A DNA stretch of 58,139 bases, taken from contig KV419450.1 in the NCBI GenBank assembly GCA_001630475.1, positions 1 through 58,139 on the forward strand, written 5' to 3'. Origin of the DNA: Sistotremastrum niveocremeum HHB9708 (Eukaryota > Basidiomycota > Agaricomycetes > Sistotremastrales > Sistotremastraceae). A model generated the notes under the pieces. The model had not been told where the DNA came from and ran no database searches. It was given only the letters and a program-made list of their open reading frames with translations. The translations under genes and the position numbers were made by a program. Of the stretch, positions 33,677 to 43,496 are shown one piece after another. Position 1 is the stretch's first letter; each line of letters begins with the position of its first letter.

Positions 33677-35480
33677 ATGATCACCTTCACCTCAATCTCT
33701 GTCGTCCTCGGCATCCTATGCGCCGTCGAAGCGACGACTCCGAGCATGTGAGAAAGAATTCGATCTCATGAGACCGTAGAAACTTACTTTTCCTGATTTC
33801 ATAGCGCGAGTGCAACTTCTTCTTCTCCGAGTTACACTACATATCCTCCGATCACCCCGCCGACCAGCACAACTTCCACGACTTCAAGGTTCGAAGCTTT
33901 CCTTTGTGATATACTCAGCAAACTTGATTTCTCTACCCAGTATATGCACAACTACTACCGCTGTAGTCTCTACTATCACCCTTTATCCCCCATGTGCCAA
34001 ACCCCCCTGTACCACGACATCATATACGACCAAATCCGTATACACCTGCTCTGCGACGAGAGTCCCCGTGTCATCCATCACTGAAACTCCTATCAAACGG
34101 TTAGTCGATCAATCTCTCTCTCTCTCGCGTGCTACCTGTACCAATATTGATGCGCATATAGTGACCTCTTCGGGAGAGTCAATCCCTCGCCCTCTTCCAG
34201 CTTGTGCACCAATACGTCCACTTATTATTCCACACTCTGTCCGACTGCATCGTGCACCCCTATCACCGAGACTGTGACCTCTACTCTTACTAGCAAGATA
34301 CCTTGTCCTTCGTACGTCGTATCCCCTCATCCATCATGCTAGCATTGACGAAGAATAGTTGTACGACGGTTCTCACGTCCACGATAACGGAATATCCACC
34401 TTGCCCAATTGCTCCCTGCACCACCATTCCCTATACGTTCGGAACGTTCGCTACGCCAGTCTCATGTGCATCACCAACGGGCTTTACATCGTAGGCGGTT
34501 TGCTCTTCTAGCGTCACTTCGTGTTAACCGTCTTATCAGGAGCCCTTGTCCCACCTCGCTGACTTCTTCGCCGTATGTCAGCTACGAGACTGTCTGCCCA
34601 TCGACGGTGCCACAATGCACCCCCCTCACCTTCACTACGAAAATCACCTCGACGGTCCCTTGTTGTACATCTCTCTTGACGTCGACTCTCACTCAATTCC
34701 CCGCCTGCACACCTAATTGCACGACGATCCCATTTACTACAAGCCCATGCTTCACGCCTATATATACAACTGTTGGATCGAGCTCGTAAGTGAATCAATG
34801 CCTCGGCTCGATGTTAGCTAACACTCTTTTAGACTTTCTATTGGCAGTAAATCATGCTCCGGGAGTCAATCGACGATATGCTCGTATACCTGTGCCCCGG
34901 TATATAACACGACTACTATCACGGCAACTGGGCCCTGTCCAAACTGCACCTACGCCGTCCCTACCTCTTCGGTGATTACCATATATTGCGATCCTGCCGG
35001 CCCTTCGACAACATGTACTGACTGGGTGACCACAATCCCGGCAACGACATATACTTCAGGTATATGTACCACGTAAGTTCCTCACTCGCTTTCTGAAGAA
35101 TCAAAGATGCTGACTCCGAGTCTTCGTCACAGTCCCTGCTACAAGACGTTGACTTCTACAATTGGGTCGACACTCAAGCCATGCAGTACAACATTAGACT
35201 GCACTCCCACGACCGTTCCCATCACCTCACTCTACAGCGTTACTACGGCCTGTCCGACGTTTACGACTGCCCCTCCATCATACACCATCACCACCATCCC
35301 TCCGACCCAGACGCCCTATGGACAATGCGGAGGAATTGGATGGACGGGATATTCGGTTTGCGCGAATCCGTATTCGTGCGTCGACATTGATCCGTATTAT
35401 TCTGAGGTATGTCAAGTGATTTGAGTCTGTGGATGGTTTGCTTATCTCTGCGTGTTTAGTGTCTGAACGAGAGCTCTTGA
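33677..35480 (+). CDS. Secreted Cys/Thr-rich repeat protein with C-terminal CBM1
   Basis: Nine exons: 33677-33747, 33805-33888, 33941-34099, 34162-34311, 34359-34490, 34540-34785, 34833-35072, 35133-35406 and 35460-35480, giving 458 aa with all junctions in phase. It starts with a signal peptide ([19 protein letters not shown]). The body is a chain of modules with the pattern C-T-T-x-x-x-S-T-(I/L)-T-x-(Y/F)-P-x-C-x-x-x-x-C-T-T, one or two per exon, in Ser/Thr/Pro-rich sequence likely to be O-glycosylated. The last 36 residues form a fungal cellulose-binding module ([15 protein letters not shown], later ending SECL). The tiny last exon supplies the CBM's final Cys-Leu. The first seven introns are all phase 2. 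No catalytic domain is present, so a cell-wall or surface adhesin that binds plant or fungal polysaccharide is the likely role (inference). Confidence 0.85.
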
Positions 35481-35739
35481 GGTCCTTTGAGGCATGATCC
35501 CCGGACATATAGCAGTGTGAATTGAAGACATCCATTGCGCCTCATTTTACAGGGTTCCAAGGCTTTGATTTTGTTAGTTATCGAGCGCCCGGCCCGGCGC
35601 TTCGGATCAATGATACAATCTCACTCTGGCTCGTGGATAGACGACATGTATATTCCGACAGATATACGTTTACTGTGTTATTGTCAACCCTTTGGTTTAT
35701 CAGACTTTGTTACTCATTGATATAAGAAGCTTGACATAT
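35481..35739. other. Short intergenic region
   Basis: 3' flank of the CBM1 gene and decayed tail of the first peptide-gene relic; nothing else seen. Confidence 0.4.
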
Positions 35740-35865
35740 GTATCTATATCCACCATTGACTACATTGGTGTCTGGAATATTGTCTTCAGCCTCCTGCTCA
35801 GGGGATGCCATCGCGGCGACAAAAGTCGCAAGGATCAGGATCGGATAGAGGATCTTGAAGGGTAT
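35740..35865 (-). pseudogene. Small secreted peptide family, copy 1 (dead)
   Basis: It reads PFKILYPILILATFVAAMAS, then PEQEAEDNIPDTNVVNGGYRY, closely matching copy 3 at 38080-38276. The initiator is ATA (35865-35863) where copy 3 has ATG. The splice donor after the final Tyr is ATATGT where copy 3 has GTATGT. No usable tail exon follows. Loss of both start and donor shows the copy is inactive, while the rest of the frame remains open, so inactivation looks recent. Confidence 0.75.
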
Positions 35866-36378
35866 AATCGCAATACGGAATTTGACTTTAGTTGATATTA
35901 AACGGGCTATCTCATATGCGCGACTGATAGCTAAGCACCATGCAAGCCATGGGAGGACGAGTGAGTTATTGCGGAAAAATACTTTGTGAGCACGCTGCGC
36001 TGATGATTCTCAGAAACTTAAGGTACTAGGCGTCATTAGAGAGGATCGAGGGATTCGAGGCCCTTGACTTTGGATCTTTGAAGTTTCGAAGACAGTTGAC
36101 CATCGCACGGATTCAGGAACGATCGTAGGACCACATCAAATCCACTTGCGTCTCAGCCAGTTCGTTCAGTCACTTCAGTGCCAAGGACGTCCGTGAGGAC
36201 GAGATACATTGTCTTCTACACACTATACACAGCATACATGACCAATGCGGTATCAAGAATCAATCTCGCTATCCTCGCCCTCAATGACTCCTCATAGGCA
36301 CTTTCTTCATATTTGCTACGTCAAGCCTGAGCACTCGTCAGCACAGATAAGACCTGACGCAATATGGACCCACGATGA

Positions 36379-36567
36379 TCAGGGCAGGTTGCCTCGCTGT
36401 GTCTTTGTCAGCTCGGACGATGTGAATGAGGATGAACGGCGTACGTAGGTGTATTCTATGTTGAAGGCTCCAGTGTCGGGAACTTCGGTGGGTTCAGCCG
36501 CAGGAGCAGCGGCAGCAGCAACCAAAGCTGCGAGGAAGAGGACGGGGTAAACAACTTTGTACAACAT
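36379..36567 (-). CDS. Small secreted peptide family, copy 2 (46 aa)
   Basis: Exons 36567-36445 and 36396-36379. Signal peptide MLYKVVYPVLFLAALVAAAAA, then a Pro/Glu/Ala spacer and IEYTY. The intron follows the last Tyr directly (donor GTACGC), and an 18-nt exon adds RGNLP and a stop. The 48-nt intron is itself open, so an unspliced form would add 16 residues before the same tail. I prefer splicing because copies 3 and 4 share the donor position and a similar tail. TATATA is about 75 bp upstream of the ATG on the coding strand. Function unknown. Confidence 0.7.
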   Translation of the reverse strand: MLYKVVYPVLFLAALVAAAAAPAAEPTEVPDTGAFNIEYTYVRRSSSFTSSELTKTQRGNLP

Positions 36568-36615
36568 GATGTGATTGCAGGTGGACTTTGCTCGAGTATT
36601 GGTCGATGCTTTCAT

Positions 36616-38079
36616 GGCTGGAACTGGACGAGATTATATATTCCGCAAAGCCAGGAACCGTCTGAGCTGCGCAAGACAGGAGTCAACGCCATTCTTCGTG
36701 ATACGATCCTAGTATTGCATTGAAGCTCCTTGGCGTTGAGATGATTGGTTGACTCATTGACTCGAGGGAAAAGAAAATCCACTAAGCAACCAGGAGACTG
36801 AATCATCAAGGCACAGTCTGGGGAGAGAAGCACTAAAGCATGCGTAGAAGCCTTATAGAAGGCCAGTAGAAGCTGAAGTCGTGTGATGCACCATGACTGA
36901 AGGGGAGGTTCGACGCTGCTTATGGTTTGAAAGTCATAACTAGGCCAGTCATGGGTTTCTCTGCGAAGTTGCATCCTGACTCTGGACACTTCGAAAATCT
37001 AGAGTGTGCGGTGTCGACTTGATACTCTGAGAGAATACTGACAGGAGAGACCGCCTAGAACGACTTGTGATGCCTCCAGAAGCCTATGGAACCTGACAGC
37101 CTGTCGATTTGATTTCGGTCGAGTCCTCATGGACGAGTAGAAATGAATATAGAACATCAATCAACAGACGGAGAGCGGCAGGGAGAAGGTTCTGTCGGTA
37201 TTACATTGATTTTTCAAAGATTGACGCTAGTTAGGAGGCTTGCACGAGTCCATGAGCGAGTCGAATGTCCGCTTGGACGAGGTGAAAATTTGCGCCCCGC
37301 CAGCGTCATCGACGGTAAGCGAACGATAGCCGTCTGTCAGTCTTCTGAGAATGTTGCGGTCCATGATTTCGAGACTACACAAGCCCATTTGAGGTTTACT
37401 TGGCTTGAAACGAACTGCCTTGACATACAGCTTGAACAGTGTTCAGATACAATGCTCTCGTTTATCCGCAGTTCTCATGAGAGGGCCAGAGAGTCAAAAG
37501 AAACGTGATGAGGGCCATAGTTTAGACTCCAGAGTTCTAGTCAAGCCGTTGTTGGGACGGAACTACACATAAGCGACCAAAATCACCAGATATTATACGC
37601 ACAGCTCCACGTGTACCGTGTAGGCAATTGAATTGTCAAGCAAGAGTATCCATAGGATTTAGATGTAACGCAATGACCACGATTAGCCGTTGGGAGCAAG
37701 ATTTGCCCCTCACTGGCAGGCGCCGGCTCATCCGTCGGAGGATTTGCCGGAGCTTGATGAGCTGCTTGAATCGACGAAGTTAATTATAAGAGCCAGGCTC
37801 GAAGTTTCCCAAGAGCCTACCAATGCCCAGAAAGGCACTCATTGATGATTGTCTCATTCCATCTCCTGAGGCTATGGAGCAGGAGAAGGACTTGCTCCCA
37901 GTCGACATTCAACTTTTGAATTTCGTATCCGCCGCAGCGAAGCCAAAAATTGTGATGGATGTCAGATAAGACTAATTAGCATTGACCTCAACCCTTCATT
38001 GCGGGCCTAATTACTGACTGTCTGGATCACTAGTAAGATCCCTAGCTCGAACAAAACCCGAAATTAACTGACTCCGTAT
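36616..38079. other. Spacer inside the peptide-gene array
   Basis: About 1.4 kb between the first and second gene pairs. The part next to each gene resembles the matching flank of the other pair; the centre (37.1-37.9 kb) appears unique. A plus frame at 37143-37508 has no recognisable motif. Confidence 0.4.
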
Positions 38080-38276
38080 TTAGGGCTGCTTCTATGACGA
38101 TCTGATAAGGCTCTACTGCTCAATCCCAGAAGACAGAAAACTCGACATACATATCTATAGCCACCGTTGACTACATTGGTTTCTGGAATGTTGGCTTCAG
38201 CTTCGGGCTCAGGGGATGCTATCGCGGTAACAAAAGCCGCGAGGATCAAGATCGGATAGATGACTTTGAAGAACAT
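38080..38276 (-). CDS. Small secreted peptide family, copy 3 (45 aa)
   Basis: Exons 38276-38151 and 38091-38080. Signal peptide MFFKVIYPILILAAFVTAIAS, then PEPEAEANIPETNVVNGGYRY, intron with donor GTATGT, and a 12-nt exon giving KQP and a stop. An earlier AG would give an immediate stop; the chosen acceptor reproduces the Lys...Gln-Pro tail of copy 4. It pairs with copy 4 in the same way as the dead copy 1 pairs with copy 2. Confidence 0.65.
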
Positions 38277-38768
38277 GACTGATAACGGGAACTTTGCTCG
38301 CGATTGAATCGGATTGACTACAGAGACGACTGCACTTATAACATGTCTGATTGATCGTCAGGCACCGGCTAGTGCGCAAGGCATTGGAGAATGAGTGGGC
38401 TAATGCGGAGGAATGTATCGCACGGGCACGCTGCAGTCATGATCATCGGAGAGAGCACTGGGTGATACGAGGATCCAGTCCCTTTGATTTGGATCGTTGA
38501 ACCTTCGAGATGAATCAACCGTCACACGAATCCAGGACCGCTTATATGACCACCTCAAGTCCACTTCACAATTCAAGAGTCTCTTCAGCGCCAACGATGT
38601 CCATGGGATGGAGTACATTGTCTTCTATTTAATACACACAGCATATGTGACCAATGCGGCGCCAAGACTCAATTTCATTACACTCTTCCTCACGGAGACT
38701 CCCTCAATTTCCCTGCACAATTGCTCGTTAGAAGGAATACAACGTGATATGAATCGGACCCACGACGA

Positions 38769-38956
38769 TCAGGGCTGGTTTCCTTTCTGTATAATGGGTG
38801 AGCTTGGGCGTAGGAAGTGAAGATGATAAAACGTACGTAGCCATAAGCGTGGTCAACAACGTCGACATCAGGAGTTTTAGCCTCGGCCTCTGGAGCCGCA
38901 GTAGCAGCAACCAAAGCAACGAGGAAAAAGAAGGGGTAGGCAATCTTGAACAACAT
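38769..38956 (-). CDS. Small secreted peptide family, copy 4 (45 aa)
   Basis: Exons 38956-38837 and 38786-38769. Signal peptide MLFKIAYPFFFLVALVAATA, then APEAEAKTPDVDVVDHAYGY, intron (donor GTACGT, 50 nt) and tail exon KGNQP with stop. Unspliced reading gives a longer, unconserved tail. Upstream sequence (GTTATATATTGC... on the plus strand near 39029) matches that of copy 2 and carries a TATA-like box. Predicted mature product is about 25 residues, acidic in its N-terminal half and with three Tyr/Gly residues before the tail. Confidence 0.72.
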
Positions 38957-40290
38957 GATTCGATAGGGCCTAGGGAGGTTGCTTTGCTTGACTTGAAGAC
39001 AATGCTTTCGACATTTGCGTTGAGTAAAGTTATATATTGCTCAAAGCCAGGAACCGTTTGCGCTGTGCGAGAAACGAGTTTGACGCGATTGCGCGTTATC
39101 TGCCCCAGAGTCGAGATCAAGCACCTCGAGATTGCGATGATTGGATAACTCGTAGACTCGAGAGAAATTTCAAGCATATCGACTGAAGAGACTGAATCAT
39201 CCAAGGCACAAGTCAGGAACACCGAGTCAACGCATGCCTTCGGGGAGGTTAATCGTGCGATCTATGGAGAAGATCCAGATATTCGAGGCTGCGGATTGTC
39301 TCAGAATCCTGCTGACCATGTGATCCTTCCATGTCGCGTCATCCATCTGAATACTTAGAAATCTGTGCCAGCGCTATCTGAGAAAGTGTTCACAGAAGAC
39401 AGTTCCCAGTTCCCAAATCGATGTAGAATGTTGCCTAGATAATACGACCTCGATTATCTCGATCTCGTGTTGACGAACGTGCGAGCGTTTATTTGATAAC
39501 CCAGGTGTGAAAGTTGAATGAAAGACATGGATCAGGAGACAGAACTGGAGATAGAAGCATTATTCGCATGAGTTCGAAGACATTTGAGCGATAATGCTGG
39601 CGGTGCAGTGCTAGATCAGCCAAGAACGCGCGAGCAACCCAGCTAAAGGAAAATCAGCATTGTCGACCTGTTATCAACCGTACAATTGAGCATGATGCTG
39701 GTCGAGGATTGAACGTTTAAAGTCGGGCTCAAAAGCAAATAGATGGGAGCTGGTGCGACTCGGAACGACAGTGATGGCAGCGGAGTTCTTAGGGTCTAGC
39801 CAGCTTACGCAAATTTCCCCGTTTTCGCACCAGTTCAGCAATATTGATGAAACAACTAAATTTCTGTTCTTGCGTATAGGACAGACAGAGGAAGTGCGAA
39901 CGACCGTAGCATGGTCACCATACTTTCATCGTTGATTCAAATTAATTCCCTGCAGGAATGTTAAAAGGATATATTTTCAGGACCAAGCCCTTCGATATGG
40001 ATCTTCGAGCCTGAGTATCGGAAAGGATCATCAATCTCACGGGTTCAGGAACACTTGCAGTCCCCGCTTCAAGCCCACTTCAGTGTCCGAAATTTTGCTC
40101 ACGGCCAAGAACATCCCGGTACGTACGTGAGGAGAGAATGTAGTGTCTTCCGTACGATCCACGAAGAAAATGTAGATATAGCGGCCTCAACAAGAGATCT
40201 CATATCCTCGTCTTCATAGGAATCCTCGATCGCATTACACGAGCACCCGCTGACGCGGATTTTACACGACGAGATTCGGACCTACGAGCG
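38957..40290. other. Spacer inside the peptide-gene array
   Basis: The sequence at about 40000-40190 aligns by eye with 36060-36260 and 38460-38660 (shared GGATC-TTCGAG, CGGGTTCAGGAAC-type words and a tail ending ATTGTCTTC...), showing that the repeat unit extends beyond the genes. No other gene was recognised; the frame at 39753-39935 is unsupported. Confidence 0.4.
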
Positions 40291-40480
40291 TTAAGGCTGT
40301 TTTCCTTCTGGCAGATCTGTTAGCTTGAGGATAGCAAACAAAGACAAAGACATACATAGCCGAAAGCCTGATTCACAGGGTCGGTATCAACGTCTTTGTT
40401 TGCGCTCTTAGTGCCTGGTATCGCAGCGACCAAAGCCGCGAGGAGTAAAAACGGGTAGGCGATCTGATATAGCAAGACAT
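40291..40480 (-). pseudogene. Small secreted peptide family, copy 5 (frameshifted)
   Basis: After the ATG at 40480 the expected reading TTG CTA TAT CAG (LLYQIAYPFLLLAALVAA) is displaced by two extra bases, so the ATG is out of frame with the signal peptide. The rest of exon 1 runs to QAFGY with donor GTATGT (exon end 40356). The tail exon (40307-40291) is 17 nt instead of 18 and also slipped. Both lesions suggest a pseudogene, unless an upstream start within the longer open frame is used. Confidence 0.6.
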
Positions 40481-42004
40481 GTTCGCAAGGCCGATCGAAA
40501 ATGCTTCTGGCGGTTACTAATAATGCATAATGCTTAGAGCCTGGCGAAGTCATCTGAAATGAGTACCAGGAGTCATTCGGATAGTGAGAAAAAGACGTCA
40601 ACAGTGCGGTCGAGCCCAGGCTCCGGAGCCCATACTCAGCGCTCCTTAACGCTATGTGATGCTTGGGTACCCAAATTTCTCATAAAGATTCGAACCGATT
40701 GGATCTTTCAACTGATGCATCGACTAGGCGCAAGTCAGGCACATAGATCTGAGCGCATGGGTCCAAGGGGGTATCGTGCGATGTTTTTGATTTGAGCGCT
40801 GTGCATCGTGTTGGAGTCAAGCTAGACAGAGGAATTCTTCGGTGTCGCGTCATCAGGTTAGGTTATTCGCGATTCAGACAGTGTTCTGGGGGTTCTCTGA
40901 GAAGAAACTAAGGGGTGATAGTCCGGTGGTGAAGGCATGAGGCACCTCTAGAATTTCGAAATAGACTCGACCACTGGCAGATGTTGACCCATTTGAAAGC
41001 GCAAGGTCAACTAGCCAGCCATGGGCAAATGTAATCGTCAGAGGTGATTTATAGTCGTTCAGAATTTTCTCCGGGAGCTACGTTGACCTAGTCAAAGGCT
41101 TCACTTGCAAAACTAGAAGGAGGCCCGCGAATGCTTGACAGTGATGATGATGGGCTGAGACTCGGAACTGGTCGGCTTCCGGAAGTGTTTTAGCAGCGCC
41201 TCTGCCAGAGTCTATCTAGCTCGCACAGGCCATGTAAAATCAGTCCACACCCGCCATAGTCCCTGCTTCTCTCAATTATGCCAAGATATACTGTCCATTG
41301 ACTTTTGATGGATGCGATCATGTCAGCGAAAACAGCGAGGTCACAGTTACTCCTCATGAACCAGAAATTGAATGCGCCATGCATCAAGCCACGGATGTCC
41401 TCGCCAGCATTCTGTGTGCCTTTGCAATAACCTTCTCTTACATCGATCCAACCAAGCTTTGCGTCGTGATATACATGCTCTGATGAAGCATCAGTTTCGT
41501 CGGAGTGCAACACGACCTCGTTTGACTGTGACTTTACTTGCGTTTCGAGGCTCATGATCAGAGGACGAAGACTTCAGGAATTCATAAACAGCGCTCTAAT
41601 AATGTGGTTGACGTGTCGTCTCGTAGCTATCTCTCTGACCGGACCCAATTTCTGGTTATCTTGCCCCTTATCTCCTGGGCCGCGAATGTCAATGGAATTA
41701 TAATCTCCCTATGCCGTGGCTCTGTCAAGTACGCTTGTCGTACAGATCATAGTAGTCTATCGAGCTTTTCCGAGACGTGAGCACGTGAGCACATCCTGGC
41801 TTCTTCTCTGCTTATCTCGACGTGGCCTTCCTTGATTTATAGGCGCAGATCGTGGGTGCAGTACATTCCATCTCTTCGGTCATTCTACATGTCTAATGCC
41901 AAGATACCAGATTGAAACGGTGATTACCGCCCTCACGTTGCTACTTCCCAAGGGGCTACAAGCAAGAACTTCCCGCCTCGCAAATGCATCCCAAATACCG
42001 GTTC
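40481..42004. other. Spacer inside the peptide-gene array
   Basis: A minus frame of 121 codons at 41190-41555 has plausible composition but no recognisable motif and no supporting exon structure. Otherwise nothing was recognised. Confidence 0.35.
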
Positions 42005-42221
42005 CTATCCCCATTTCCACCCTTCTTTGCTCAAGATCGCCTGCTCATCCCAGTCAGTCCAGTCGTAATCAATGTCGCAGCGAAGCCCTTACATATTTGT
42101 ATAGGCTATCTACGACGCCTTCGACGTCTGGAAGGCGTGCTTTCGCCGCTGGTTCTGGAAGAGCAGAAGCAGCGATCGAACCAACAAAGAGGAGTACAGG
42201 AACGAAGACTTTGAACAGCAT
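42005..42221 (-). CDS. Small secreted peptide family, copy 6 (54 aa, divergent)
   Basis: Exons 42221-42093 and 42040-42005. Signal peptide MLFKVFVPVLLFVGSIAASA, then LPEPAAKARLPDVEGVVDSLYKY, intron with donor GTAAGG exactly after the last Tyr, and a longer tail exon, AILSKEGWKWG. The signal start (MLFK), the LPE/PD-V spacer, the Y-x-Y junction and the intron position place it in the family; the tail belongs to a second subtype shared loosely with copy 7. Confidence 0.62.
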
Positions 42222-42647
42222 CTTAATTCACCTTTCAGAGGAGAAATTGCGCGATGCCACGTCTCATGTGCAAGCCAAGCCTCTTTTAAATGTCGACGTT
42301 TCCAGCCGAGGTTGTGAAAGAGTGTCCATTGCTGGTGAACTCGAGGGCGCGTCTCTCAATGACTGGATAGTCTCTGCCTGCCGAATTGTCGCTTGACTCG
42401 AGCGTGTGTAATCTTGCTGGATGCCATCTGACGATCGTGGGTACTACGCCTCGTGTTCTCGAGCTCGGCACAAGAGTCTAAACACAGCTTGATCATCCAC
42501 CAGCGCTCAGTTACAGCACGACATGCGTACACTATGAACCTGCGGAATGCTCTTGTTACGCCCAACTCGCGGAAAGTCTTGCATCGGATTGCATCATCTA
42601 CAAGTGGAGGACACAAGTGAGTGGCGTCTAAAGAAAGTCACTCTGTT

Positions 42648-42874
42648 TTATGCCCTTTCACCCTCCCTAACCTCTCCTTCACGCGCTTTGCTGATCACCT
42701 GGTCAGTAAAAATAGACATCTGTACCTCAACACTGTTCTCACATATTTATAGACGTCGTCAACTTTATCTGTATCGGGACGCCGGGCCTCGGCTTCAGCC
42801 TCAGCTTCTGGCAGGGGGTTAGCTACCGCGAAGGCTGCTAAGATGAGGAAAATGGATAGATATCTTGCGAGCAT
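42648..42874 (-). CDS. Small secreted peptide family, copy 7 (60 aa, divergent)
   Basis: Exons 42874-42743 and 42698-42648. Signal peptide MLARYLSIFLILAAFAVANP, then LPEAEAEAEARRPDTDKVDDVYKY, intron with donor GTGAGA after the last Tyr, and tail VISKAREGEVREGERA. An alternative acceptor four codons later gives QSA and a stop. An in-frame ATG 11 codons upstream exists, but the shorter start gives a proper signal peptide. Four EA dipeptides lie directly after the signal region. Confidence 0.6.
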
Positions 42875-42907
42875 GGCGAGGCGCAAGTACGTGAGATGGA
42901 ATACCAT

Positions 42908-43496
42908 GTCCGTATGCCAAAGCTGCGTTTAAATACATTTGAAATCCAAGATATGGGTCGCGCGATGGGAAAATAATGAGATTCACGCCGTTTACATCGC
43001 GGCGGTGTCGAATACTACACCAGTCCGAGAACTTGAGAAGCTGTTCCAAGCCTATGTATTCTCAGTCGAGCTAGCGTAGTGCCTTCAGCGCGTATCGGCT
43101 TCCTTCGTATGATAAGCATTGGTCGGCAGACCACCAGCCTCACTGGGAGTTTGAAGTTCGGCGACTCACACGGCGTGTGAACTTGAGACGACTCTTGAGC
43201 GAGATATTCAATACAATGCTGCTATGAGTCGGTTTAATAGCGTCAACGACACGAGCATATGGAAGCATGCGTTTTTCGTGCTGGCAAACCATGAGAGAGC
43301 TCCACATCAGTGACATCCACGAGAATGTGGCAATACGCTTGATATTCAAGAAACAATTGGAACATTGTAATGGTATTAATCGGAGTGTTATATGCTGGAG
43401 CGATTATAGACGAAGATGAATGATGGATGGGTGAATAAGATATTGCACAGATGGAGGGAGATAAACTGGATGATAGAGTATGGATTGAAGTTCAGG
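42908..43496. other. Intergenic, nothing certain
   Basis: Boundary between the accessory region and the housekeeping block. A minus frame at 43140-43349 has no recognisable motif. Confidence 0.4.

Noticed and set aside
38728-39222. 164-codon minus ORF upstream of peptide copy 4
   Set aside because: It overlaps copy 4 and its promoter in another frame; the matching region of copy 2 gives an unrelated frame, so it is not conserved.
35740-42874. Classical basidiomycete mating pheromone (CaaX) cluster
   Set aside because: The peptides have signal peptides and no C-terminal CaaX motif, and no STE3-type receptor or homeodomain gene is in the window.
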